Source: Nonomuraea thailandensis (GTDB lineage Bacteria > Actinomycetota > Actinomycetes > Streptosporangiales > Streptosporangiaceae). From it: a stretch of DNA of 64,000 nucleotides. The notes under the pieces were generated by a model that made no database searches, was not told the origin of the DNA, and saw nothing but the letters and a program-made list of their open reading frames with translations. A program made the translations under genes and the position numbers. The stretch is from positions 9,770,501-9,834,500 of the forward strand of contig NZ_JAMZEB010000002.1 of the NCBI RefSeq assembly GCF_024172165.1, read 5' to 3'. Positions 14,930 through 23,201 of the stretch are shown here, one piece after another; the first letter of the stretch is position 1; each line of letters opens with the position of its first letter.

Positions 14930-17900
14930 GAGAATTCTCCGATGTCGCGAGGAGCCTTCCGGCGGACGAAGATGCCGGCATTCTCGAACGCCCGGACGCC
15001 CGCTTGCAAGAAGTCCTCGGAGAAACTCCTCTCCGGTGTGTAGTGCCCGGTTTTGTTGTCGATGTACGTGACCGAGCCGTATTGGAACCTGACTTGACCG
15101 GCGGCCAGCACCGGGCGGCCGTCGGTCATGACCGGATGCTTGATGTCCCCGGCCATGGTCATGATGCGCAGGGTGTCGTCCGCCTCGACAGAGTAGAGGA
15201 AGAACCCGCCGTCCTTGACCGCCTGGCCGAACTCGGGTGTGCCGGCCGTGATGGGAGCCACGCCGGCCTCGGCGGCGGCCTGTTTCTCGCCCGCCAGGCG
15301 TTCGGGGTAGCGGTTCGGCACCGGGTCGTACGGGCTCAGCCCCAGGGGGTCGGCCCAGCGGGCCGGATTGAGCACGTACCCGTGCGGGACCAGCCCTCCG
15401 CCGAGGCCGAGGGGGTCGGTGCTGAGGTAGGCGCCGGTTTGCGGGTCGTAGTGGCGGAAGAGGTTGTAGTGGAGCCCGCTCTCCTCGTCGGCGTACTGGC
15501 CGGGGAAGCGTAGGGGGCAGTCGGCTCCCGCCGAGATCGGCCCGGTGGAGGCGCCCCAGAGGCTGTTCCGGCTCCGCCAGGCCACCCGGCCGGCCGGGTC
15601 GACGAGCTCGGCGGGGCTGCCGATCAGGTCGGTGACGATCGCGTAGAAGCGCTCATCGACCTGCTCGCCGGAGAGTTCTGCCTGCTCGCCCGAGAGTTCG
15701 AGCTGGGTCACGGGGCGGAAGGTGCCCGGCTCCCACTCCCATACGGTGGTCCGCCCGTCGTGGATCTGCTCCACGAGAACGGGACCGTCCCAGACGAACT
15801 CGACCCGGGAGGAGCCGTCGGCCCGCTCCTTGGCGATGCGGCGGCCCAGCGCGTCGTAACGGTAGCGCCACCGCTCGCCCGCCGGCGTGACGACGGTGGT
15901 CAGGCGGTCGTCGGCGTCCCACGTGTAGCGCCAGATCTGGTCCTTCCCCGACAGCCTCTTCCGCCTGCGCAGCACGACCCGGCCCTGCCGGTCGTGGTCG
16001 AGGTGCACGCGCCCGGCGCGGCGGACGGTGGTCCCGGTGTAGGAGCGTTCGCCTCGGGTGTCCGTGAGGCCCGGGCCGGTGGCGTGGACCAGCCGGCCGG
16101 CCGGGTCGTAGGCGTACTGCTCGGTCCAGTTCGGGCCGGACAGGTCCGTGACGCGACCGGCGGGGTCGAGTTCGAAGCGGCGGCGTCCGGCGAGCAGGTC
16201 GTCGATCTCGGCGAGCTGAGCGTCCGGACGGTAGCTGTAGGTGCGCCGCTGGACGATCCGGGCGCCGCGGCCGTGCGGGGCCGAGGTTCCGGTGTGCAGG
16301 GTCTGGGCCCGCAGGCGGGAGTCGGTGTCCCATTCGTGGCTGAGTACGGTGTCCGGCCCCAGGCTGCGGCCGGTCTCGCGGCCTGCCAGGTCGTGGGTGA
16401 AGCCGATGGTGCGTCCGCCGGTGCGCAGGGTGCGGAGCCGTCCGCCGGCGTCGTATTCCCAGGTGCTCTCCGTGCCGGAGGGGGTGCGCCGGCCGGCGCG
16501 CCGGCCGGTGGCGTCGTAGGTGGTGGCGAGCGTGCGGCCGTTGCAGGTCTCGGAGACGATCCGGCCGTACGCGTCGCGGCCGAAGCGCACCTCGGCGTCG
16601 GCGTTGGCCGCGTGGACCAGCCTGCCGAGCAGGTCGTAGCCGAAGGCGGCGGTCAGCTCGCCGGACCGCCGCTCGATCACGCGGCCGAGCGGATCGTGAA
16701 CGAAGCTCGTGACCTCTCCCTCGCCGTTGATCCGCTCGACGAGGCGGCCGGCCCTGTCGTGCCTGTAGGCGAGCACCCGGTCGTCGAAGTCGCTCTCCCG
16801 GAGGGGATTGCCCGCGGGGTCGTAGGTGTAGTCCCAGGTCGATCCGGACGGGTTGGTGACGCGGGTCAGCCTCAGCTCGGTGTCGTAGGCGAACTCGATC
16901 CGCATGCCGTCCGGGGTGACCTGGGCGGCCGGCAGGTCGAAGGGGCCGACCTCGACCCGGGTGCGCCGGCCGAGCGCGTCGAGGTGTTCGATGAGGTTGT
17001 TCTCGGCGTCGTACGCCCAACGCTCCTCGGCGCCGCCGGGCAGGACGCGGCCGGCCAGCCGGCCCTCCACCGTCCAGGTCAGGCGGGTGAGGTTGCCCAG
17101 CGGGTCCGTCACCGCGGTGACGCGGCCGAACGCGTCACGGTCGTAGCGGGTGGTGGCGCCGAGCGGGTCGGTGATCGTGGTGGGCAGGCCGGCGGCGTTG
17201 CAGGCGATGGCACGGACGTGGCCGAGGGCGTCGGAGATCGACGTGAGCCGGCCGCGTTCGTCGTAGGTGTAGCCGGTGGTGCTGTCCGTGAGCAGGTTGC
17301 CCCGGTCGTCGCAGGTCAGCGGCCACCGGGTGCCGTCGAAGTCGGTGACGGCCGTGGGGTGGCCCAGCTCGTCGCGGGCGAAGACGCGGCTCCTGCCGTC
17401 CGGGCGGGTGATCGAGGCCAGGGCACCCGCCTCGTCGTAGGCGTAGCCGGTGGTGTGGCCGAGGGGGTCGGTCCGGGCCAGCAGCCGGTCGTGGCGGTCC
17501 CAGCGGTAGCCGGTCTGCTCACCGAGCGGGCCGGTCTCCCGGATCACCTGGAACAACTCGTTGTAGTGGTAGGCCGTGACGTGGCCGAGTGAGTCGCGCG
17601 CGGTGGTGACGCCGTCGCCGTAGCTGAGCTCGGTGTCGAAGATGCCGTCGATGCCGGTGCCACTTGTGCACCGGCCCTGGTCGTCGTAGGTGTAGGCGTA
17701 CCAGGTGCCGATCCGGTCCTCCCAGCGCGTCAACCGGCCCTGCTCGTCGTAGGTGAAGCGCAGCGGAAGGCCCGAGGAGTTGATCACCTCGGTCAGCCGG
17801 CCCTCCTGGTCGTAGCCGTACGACAGCAGCGTCTGCCCGGCCTCCCGCAGCCGGATGGCGACGATCAGGCCCTCGGACGTCTCGATGTCGAGGTGGTAGC

Positions 17901-19512
17901 CGCCGGTGTGTTCCACCGCGCTGAGGATCCCGTCGGTGTAGCGCAGGTCGACGCGGTTGCCGTTGCGGTCGCTGATCGCGGTGAGCGGCAGGACCGTCGG
18001 TTCCTCACCGGCCTGGCCGGGGCCAGGCGGGAGAGGCGAGAAGTGCAGCAGGTGGCCCGTGTCCGGCTCGGTGACGGTGTAGGCGTCCTCCGTGCGCCGC
18101 AGGGTCAGGAGGGGGCCGTCCGCTGGTCGTACGGGGTGCTCGTCGTACGGATGCGGGAAGGCGAGCAGCGCGCCGGTGGCGGTGGCCAGGCACACCCCGT
18201 CGTCGTCGATCTCGAGGCGCTGGTCGAAGGTCGAGGCCCAGGACGGGCCGAACCAGCGGCCGCATCGATAGGTCGACAGGTGGGAGCGTTCCAGCCGTAG
18301 CGGCAGCACCCCGGGCAGCTCCAGGTCGCTCTGCGGCAGCAGCACGGTGCCGGACGGGAAGTGCACCGGGTCCTTGCTGAAGAACTGCCGGGTCTTCTGC
18401 CAGGCCGCGCTCGCCGCGGTCGCCGCCCGCGCGCCGCCGTTCCGGAACGCGGAACGCAGATCCGCGGCCTTCTGACCGGCCCGGACCCCCGCCCCGGCGA
18501 TGGCGCCGCCCGCAGCCCGCAGCCCGCCCGAGCCGAGGAGCCGGCCACCGCCGGCGCGCACCCCCGCCGCCGCCGCGCTCAAGCCGGCGAAGGCCTTGGC
18601 GCCCTGGGCGAGCAGACCGGCGCTCCTGCCGCCGGGCAACATGCCGATGCCGTCCAGGACGACCTGTCCCAGGCTTGCCTTGCCCTGGCGGTACTTGTTC
18701 AGGCTGTCGGCGAAGACCACGGCTCCGGCCACGACCGCCGCCCCGAGCAGGATCGCCCCCGCCACCCCGCCCGTCCCGATGATCAGCACGGCGAGACCCG
18801 CGACCATGGCCACGTTACGGGCCAGGTTCACGAAGTCGTCCCACGACCGGAACGGGGTGGAGACCGTCTCCCAGGCCTTCTCCAGCCAGGACTTGTTCTG
18901 GATCCCGCTGCCCTCCAGCGCCTGCTGGATCTCCTCCGTCGCCCGCCTCTCCGCGTCGCCGCGCAGCCGGGCCGCGTCGTCGGCGATGCGGCGGGCGCGG
19001 GAACGGTCGGCGTCGGCGTCGCGAGCCCGCTGCAGGGCGGGCCGCACGCCGGCCTGCACGGCGGGGCCGGCCGCGGTGACCGCCGCTTCGGTCTCGGCCA
19101 GCGTGCTCGTCGTGCTCGTGGCCGGCAGGTGGGCGCGCACCTCCCGCAACGCGCCCTGGTACTGCTGGTCGGCGCTCCGGCCCTGGGCCAGCGCGGTCCC
19201 CGCCTGGGACTTCGCCTGCCGCAAGCTGTCGGCATACGTGTTCAGCGCGGCGCCCGCGCCGCGGTACGCCCGGCCCAGCTTGGCCAGCTCCGTCGGCAGG
19301 CCGGCCAGCGCCTCGGCGTACGGGCCCGCGTAGTCACCCCGCATCCGCAGCGCCGAGCTGTTGCTCGAGACGTTGTTGAGCTTGGCGGTGTTGTCCTCGG
19401 CCAGCTTCGCCTGCTCCAGCAGGCGGCCTGCCAGCGCGCGCACCTCGTCCGGATTTCCCGGAGTGGGGTCACCGGCGAGTCCGAGGGTCTCCCAGCCTGC
19501 TGGGGTAGTCAT
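14926..19512 (-). CDS. RHS/YD-repeat polymorphic-toxin-like protein
   Basis: A 1528-aa protein. The N-terminal helical region (about 1-225) resembles WXG100/ESX-type leaders, followed by a Gly/Ala-rich hydrophobic stretch (about 234-266). A DUF6531-like start (KDPVHFPSGTVLLPQSDLEL) lies near residue 380, then about 25 YD repeats (Y-x-Y-D-x-x-G-R-L type) to about 1290. The RHS core boundary GQYADEESGLHYNLFRHYDP...YLSTDPLGL lies at about 1335-1365, with DPLGLSPYD near 1391. The last about 130 residues are the variable tip, with GQVRFQYGSVTYIDNKTGHY as a visible core; I cannot assign its activity. In such proteins the RHS cage encloses a C-terminal toxin. Export, perhaps by type VII secretion, is inference. 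Confidence 0.88.
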   Translation of the reverse strand: MTTPAGWETLGLAGDPTPGNPDEVRALAGRLLEQAKLAEDNTAKLNNVSSNSSALRMRGDYAGPYAEALAGLPTELAKLGRAYRGAGAALNTYADSLRQAKSQAGTALAQGRSADQQYQGALREVRAHLPATSTTSTLAETEAAVTAAGPAVQAGVRPALQRARDADADRSRARRIADDAARLRGDAERRATEEIQQALEGSGIQNKSWLEKAWETVSTPFRSWDDFVNLARNVAMVAGLAVLIIGTGGVAGAILLGAAVVAGAVVFADSLNKYRQGKASLGQVVLDGIGMLPGGRSAGLLAQGAKAFAGLSAAAAGVRAGGGRLLGSGGLRAAGGAIAGAGVRAGQKAADLRSAFRNGGARAATAASAAWQKTRQFFSKDPVHFPSGTVLLPQSDLELPGVLPLRLERSHLSTYRCGRWFGPSWASTFDQRLEIDDDGVCLATATGALLAFPHPYDEHPVRPADGPLLTLRRTEDAYTVTEPDTGHLLHFSPLPPGPGQAGEEPTVLPLTAISDRNGNRVDLRYTDGILSAVEHTGGYHLDIETSEGLIVAIRLREAGQTLLSYGYDQEGRLTEVINSSGLPLRFTYDEQGRLTRWEDRIGTWYAYTYDDQGRCTSGTGIDGIFDTELSYGDGVTTARDSLGHVTAYHYNELFQVIRETGPLGEQTGYRWDRHDRLLARTDPLGHTTGYAYDEAGALASITRPDGRSRVFARDELGHPTAVTDFDGTRWPLTCDDRGNLLTDSTTGYTYDERGRLTSISDALGHVRAIACNAAGLPTTITDPLGATTRYDRDAFGRVTAVTDPLGNLTRLTWTVEGRLAGRVLPGGAEERWAYDAENNLIEHLDALGRRTRVEVGPFDLPAAQVTPDGMRIEFAYDTELRLTRVTNPSGSTWDYTYDPAGNPLRESDFDDRVLAYRHDRAGRLVERINGEGEVTSFVHDPLGRVIERRSGELTAAFGYDLLGRLVHAANADAEVRFGRDAYGRIVSETCNGRTLATTYDATGRRAGRRTPSGTESTWEYDAGGRLRTLRTGGRTIGFTHDLAGRETGRSLGPDTVLSHEWDTDSRLRAQTLHTGTSAPHGRGARIVQRRTYSYRPDAQLAEIDDLLAGRRRFELDPAGRVTDLSGPNWTEQYAYDPAGRLVHATGPGLTDTRGERSYTGTTVRRAGRVHLDHDRQGRVVLRRRKRLSGKDQIWRYTWDADDRLTTVVTPAGERWRYRYDALGRRIAKERADGSSRVEFVWDGPVLVEQIHDGRTTVWEWEPGTFRPVTQLELSGEQAELSGEQVDERFYAIVTDLIGSPAELVDPAGRVAWRSRNSLWGASTGPISAGADCPLRFPGQYADEESGLHYNLFRHYDPQTGAYLSTDPLGLGGGLVPHGYVLNPARWADPLGLSPYDPVPNRYPERLAGEKQAAAEAGVAPITAGTPEFGQAVKDGGFFLYSVEADDTLRIMTMAGDIKHPVMTDGRPVLAAGQVRFQYGSVTYIDNKTGHYTPERSFSEDFLQAGVRAFENAGIFVRRKAPRDIGEFS

Positions 19513-19672
19513 GACATCACCCAGGTCTCTGCCTGCTCGCGGGCTGTCGGGACATGTTGCTCAACCGGGTTGTACGCAAGCCGCCCGACGCCGGGTTCAA
19601 CGGCCGCGAGGAGGATCGGCTACTCCCGCCTGGATCGCCTCAGCGGTGACGTCCCCGAAGGTTCGTGAAGAG

Positions 19673-19855
19673 ATGACCGTGATCACCCAGCCTCCCGAAC
19701 CCGCCGCCGAGCAGCTGCTGGAGATCGCCGACGCTCTCCTCCCCGGCCACCGCCTCGACGACGCGCGGATCACGGCCGGCAACGACGGGCGGCCTCTGAC
19801 GAATGTCGAGGGGTTCGTACGCAGCATCGTCGCCTGGCTCGAGAAGGACGCCTGA
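19673..19855 (+). CDS. Small hypothetical protein (60 aa)
   Basis: A short reading frame starting MTVITQPPEPAAEQLLEIAD with a gaag-type RBS just before the ATG. The C-terminus VEGFVRSIVAWLEKDA is amphipathic. I do not recognise a family. It is divergent from the RHS gene (about 160 bp between starts). Codon composition is normal for the genome, so it is plausible but not certain. Confidence 0.45.
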   Translation: MTVITQPPEPAAEQLLEIADALLPGHRLDDARITAGNDGRPLTNVEGFVRSIVAWLEKDA

Positions 19856-20117
19856 GGGCTGCGGTCGATGCCGCATCAGCTCGAAGCACTGGGCGGATCT
19901 GCTTGCGGTGGACAGCTTCAGGAACGTCGACCACCCGCCGCGAGCAGCGCCGTCGAGAACTTCAAGCCCGGGCATCGGCGAACCGCCGCCGGAAGGCTCA
20001 GGACCAGTGCTGGTAGGAGCTGCGGTTGCAGGTCTTGCCGATCGGCATTCGGCTTGTCGGCCCGGGGGACGCTGCCAAGGGGCGGTATGCCGCAGGTATA
20101 CCGACTAGCATTCTCCG

Positions 20118-20693
20118 GTGGGCTTCGGCAACCATGCCCGTAAGGTGCGCGACTCCCGGCTGCCGTACCCATGGCGGGTTTCGGCGTTGCGCTCCTGCGT
20201 GCAGTTGTATCGGCCGCTCGGCTTCAACGCGACGCTGAGTTATCTCCAGTCGAAGGCCGGGAGATTTCGGTCCGATGAGGCGGCGCTGCTCGGCGCCCTG
20301 AATCTCATCGAGGCCAGCCGTGCCGCTCTCCGTGTCGAGCTGGAAACCTATGCGGCACGGCGCCGGGAGGCCAAGAGGCAGGGCCGGAGATCTCCGCGGG
20401 CGGAAGATGCCAACCCGAACCGGCAGTGCCGGTGGTACTGGTACGGCGCTCCGCAGGAGGCCGCGCGGCACGCGTTGTGGTTCTGGTCGCGGCATCGCCC
20501 GCCTCTTTCCGGCGGTCCGGTTCTGGAGGAGCTGGGCGGATGTGTACAGGCGTGCCTGGATGCCGGTGGCGTGTTCGCGGAGGCGGAGCGCGGCCTTCTC
20601 GGCGCCCGGTTGAAGGGGCTTGAGCGACGGCTGCCGACGCCGGAGCTGCTCCGCGTGGTGCGGCACATCGAGGTGGCGGCCGGCCTGCGGTAG
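20118..20693 (+). CDS. Hypothetical protein, Arg/Trp-rich
   Basis: A 191-aa soluble, basic protein. It has helical segments (FNATLSYLQSKAGRFRSDEA, LLGALNLIEASRAALRVELE), a charged linker (RRREAKRQGRRSPRAEDA) and an aromatic patch CRWYWYGAPQEAARHALWFW. I recall similar unassigned proteins in related actinomycetes but know no function. GTG start at 20118. No catalytic motif, signal peptide or membrane segment is seen. The region just upstream (19856-20117) holds nothing I can support. Confidence 0.6.
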   Translation: MGFGNHARKVRDSRLPYPWRVSALRSCVQLYRPLGFNATLSYLQSKAGRFRSDEAALLGALNLIEASRAALRVELETYAARRREAKRQGRRSPRAEDANPNRQCRWYWYGAPQEAARHALWFWSRHRPPLSGGPVLEELGGCVQACLDAGGVFAEAERGLLGARLKGLERRLPTPELLRVVRHIEVAAGLR

Positions 20694-20834
20694 GGGGTGG
20701 ACGCGTTCGCGCCCGCGCGGCGGAGGTCCCGGCGGGGTCGTGTCAGCGTGACGACGGTCCCGTGTCAGCGTGCCGGGCGATGGTGGCCGGCATGAACGGT
20801 CAGCGCGGTCCGCCCCCCGCAGAGTCCTCAGTAT

Positions 20835-20893
20835 TCGGTGTTGCTAGGTACCAGTAGTCGGTGTTACTTTGTACCGGTAGTCAGCAACACCGA
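20835..20893 (+). promoter_or_regulatory. Promoter and operator of the PadR operon
   Basis: Two 23-bp direct repeats (20835-20857 and 20858-20880; tcggtgttRctWNgtaccRgtag) are followed by agcaacaccga (20883-20893). That element is the exact inverse of the first 11 bases of repeat one. A plausible promoter lies inside: ttgcta (20841-20846), 17-bp spacer, ttactt (20864-20869). A PadR dimer commonly binds such dyads and represses its own operon. Autoregulation here is inferred. Confidence 0.7.
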
Positions 20894-20914
20894 GTAGCTG
20901 AAGGGAGGTGTCCC

Positions 20915-21244
20915 ATGGGCAAGCTCGTGACGGAGATGCTCAAGGGAACGCTGGAGGGCATCGTCCTGGCGATCCTGGCCGGTCGGCCCGCCTACGGCTA
21001 CGAGATCACCGCCTGGCTGCGCGACCAGGGCTTCTCCGACATCGCCGAGGGCACCATCTACGCCCTGCTGGTCAGGATCGAGCAGCGTGGCCTGGTCGAC
21101 GTGCAGAAGGTGCCGTCGGAGAAGGGGCCGCCGCGCAAGGTGTACTCCCTCAACGCCCAGGGCCGGGAGTACCTGGAGGAGTTCTGGAAGACCTGGAGCT
21201 TCCTGGCCGAACGACTCGAACAGCTTCGCAGAGGAGGCAAGTAG
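20915..21244 (+). CDS. PadR-family transcriptional regulator
   Basis: A 109-aa regulator of the short PadR-s1 type. The winged helix (about residues 8-85) shows LEGIVLAILAGRPAYGYEIT, GTIYALLVRIEQRGLV and PPRKVYSLNAQGREYLEEF, with a short C-terminal dimerisation helix. The start is the ATG at 20915, preceded by a strong gggaggtg RBS. It heads an operon with DUF1048, an ABC transporter and a P450. In this layout PadR typically represses the transporter until a toxic ligand is bound. Confidence 0.92.
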   Translation: MGKLVTEMLKGTLEGIVLAILAGRPAYGYEITAWLRDQGFSDIAEGTIYALLVRIEQRGLVDVQKVPSEKGPPRKVYSLNAQGREYLEEFWKTWSFLAERLEQLRRGGK

Positions 21245-21246
21245 AC

Positions 21247-21654
21247 GTGGCCGACGAGAACAAGAGCCGCTACCTGCACTACCTGGAGATCGTCACCGGC
21301 TCCCTGGAGGAGAAGAAGCGCTGGCGGCGGTACAGGGCGCGGGTCAAGCAACTGCCCGAGAACTACCGCATCGCCGTCGAGGCTCTGGAGCGCTACCTGA
21401 TGCACTTCGGGCCGGCCGACGGCGCGGGCGCGATGACGATGTACGAGGACCTGGCCGACCTGGTCGAGCAGAGCGTGGCCGACGGCATCCCGATCCGCGG
21501 TCTCTTCGGCGACGACCCCATCGAGTTCGTCGAGACGTTCATGGCCAACTACCCCCTCGGCCAGTACCGGGCCCGCGAGCGCAACCGCTTCACCAGCGCC
21601 ATCGCCCGCGCCGCCGGCGAGGCCACCCCACCACGAGACAGGACACAGGGATGA
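21247..21654 (+). CDS. DUF1048 family protein
   Basis: A 135-aa protein typical of genes placed between PadR regulators and ABC transporters. Characteristic segments are KKRWRRYRARVKQLPENYRI, VEALERYLMHFGPADGAG, LVEQSVADGIPIRGLFGDDP and FVETFMANYPLGQYR. It is all-helical with unknown biochemical function. GTG start at 21247 has the RBS gaggaggcaag overlapping the PadR stop region. It ends in an ATGA overlap with the ABC ATPase. Confidence 0.88.
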   Translation: MADENKSRYLHYLEIVTGSLEEKKRWRRYRARVKQLPENYRIAVEALERYLMHFGPADGAGAMTMYEDLADLVEQSVADGIPIRGLFGDDPIEFVETFMANYPLGQYRARERNRFTSAIARAAGEATPPRDRTQG

Positions 21655-22415
21655 CGACCCAGCAAGCCCCGGCAATCCAGGTGCACGGCCTGGAGAAGTC
21701 GTACAAGGACCTGCACGTGCTGCGCGGCGTGACCTTCGAGGTGGCGCGGGGCAGCATCTTCGCCCTGCTCGGCTCCAACGGAGCCGGCAAGACCACCGCC
21801 GTGAAGATCCTGTCCACGCTGCTCAAGCCCGACGCCGGCACCGCCCGCGTGAACGGCTTCGACGTGGCCAAGCAGGCGGCGGACGTGCGCGAGTCGATCA
21901 GCCTCACCGGGCAGTTCGCCGCCGTGGACGAGATCCTCAGCGGGCGGGAGAACCTGGTGCTGGTCGCCCGCCTGCGCCACCTGAGGAACCCCGGCGAGGT
22001 CGCCGACGAGCTGCTCGCCCGGTTCTCGCTGACGGAGGCGGGCGGGCGGAAGGTGGCCACCTACTCCGGTGGCATGCGGCGCCGGCTCGACATCGCGATG
22101 AGCCTGATCGGCGACCCGCCGGTCATCTTCCTCGACGAGCCCACCACCGGGCTCGACCCCCAGGCCCGCATCGAGGTCTGGCAGGCCGTCAGGGAGCTGG
22201 CCGCGGGCGGCACCACGGTGCTGCTCACCACCCAGTACCTGGACGAGGCCGAACAGCTCGCCGACCGGATCGCGATCCTGCACGAGGGCCGGATCCTCGT
22301 CAACGGCACCCTGGACGAGCTCAAGCAGCTGCTCCCGCCCGCGAAGGTCGAGTACGTCGAGAAGCAGCCCACCCTTGAGGACGTCTTCCTCTCCCTCGTC
22401 GGCACGAAATCCTGA
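21651..22415 (+). CDS. ABC transporter ATPase, DrrA-like
   Basis: A 254-aa nucleotide-binding subunit of a drug exporter. It has Walker A GSNGAGKTT, Q-loop TGQFAAVDEILSGRENL, signature YSGGMRRRLDIAMSL, Walker B VIFLDEPTTGLDP and H-loop LLTTQYLDEAEQLAD. The pattern matches the daunorubicin-resistance DrrA type, including the short C-terminal tail LEDVFLSLVG. It works with the permease that follows 12 bp downstream, presumably exporting a hydrophobic natural product. The cargo is not known. Confidence 0.93.
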   Translation: MTTQQAPAIQVHGLEKSYKDLHVLRGVTFEVARGSIFALLGSNGAGKTTAVKILSTLLKPDAGTARVNGFDVAKQAADVRESISLTGQFAAVDEILSGRENLVLVARLRHLRNPGEVADELLARFSLTEAGGRKVATYSGGMRRRLDIAMSLIGDPPVIFLDEPTTGLDPQARIEVWQAVRELAAGGTTVLLTTQYLDEAEQLADRIAILHEGRILVNGTLDELKQLLPPAKVEYVEKQPTLEDVFLSLVGTKS

Positions 22416-22427
22416 GAGGACACGACA

Positions 22428-23192
22428 ATGAGCAAGCATTTCTTCGGTGACACCACCGTCCTGCTGGGGCGGTCCCTGCGCCACATCACGCGCAGCCCCG
22501 ACACCATCATCACGACCGCGATCATGCCGATCGCCATGATGCTGATGTTCGTCTACGTGTTCGGCGGCGCGATCAGCACCGGGTCGGGCACGTCGTACGT
22601 GAACTACATGCTGCCCGGCATCCTGCTCATCACGGTCGCCTCCGGCATCGCCTACACCGCCTACCGGCTGTTCATGGACATGCAGGGCGGCATCTTCGAG
22701 CGCTTCCAGTCGATGCCGACCGCACGCTCGTCGGTGTTGTGGGCGCACGTGCTGACCTCGCTGGTCGCCAACCTGGTCTCGCTCGTGGTCGTGATGCTCG
22801 TGGCGCTGCTCATGGGCTTCCGCTCGGGGGCCGGAGTGCTGGCGTGGCTGTCGGTGGCGGGCATCCTGGTCCTGTTCACCCTGGCGCTGACCTGGATCGC
22901 CGTCATCCCCGGCCTGTCGGCCAAGACCATGGAGGGGGCGAGCGCGTTCTCCTACCCGCTCATCTTCCTGCCCTTCCTCAGCTCCGCCTTCGTGCCCACG
23001 GACACCATGCCCACCCCGCTGCGCGTCTTCGCCGACAACCAGCCGGTGACCTCCATCGTCAACGCCATCCGCGCCCTGTTCGCCGAGCAGCCGGTCGGCA
23101 ACGACATCTGGGTCGCCCTGGGCTGGTGCGTCGGCATCCTCGTCGTCGCCTACGCCTTCGCCATGAACACCTACCGCCGCAAGATCTCCTGA
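22428..23192 (+). CDS. ABC-2 type permease, DrrB-like
   Basis: A 254-aa membrane protein with six predicted hydrophobic segments, for example ITTAIMPIAMMLMFVYVFGG, NYMLPGILLITVASGIAYTA and LVSLVVVMLVALLMGF. The ABC-2 signature region ERFQSMPTARSSVLWAHV lies after TM2, followed by FLPFLSSAFVPTDTMP and a final helix LGWCVGILVVAYAFAMNTY. It pairs with the preceding ATPase in the same operon. RBS tgagaggacacgac precedes the ATG. Confidence 0.92.
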   Translation: MSKHFFGDTTVLLGRSLRHITRSPDTIITTAIMPIAMMLMFVYVFGGAISTGSGTSYVNYMLPGILLITVASGIAYTAYRLFMDMQGGIFERFQSMPTARSSVLWAHVLTSLVANLVSLVVVMLVALLMGFRSGAGVLAWLSVAGILVLFTLALTWIAVIPGLSAKTMEGASAFSYPLIFLPFLSSAFVPTDTMPTPLRVFADNQPVTSIVNAIRALFAEQPVGNDIWVALGWCVGILVVAYAFAMNTYRRKIS

Positions 23193-23201
23193 GGAGCCCT
23201 C

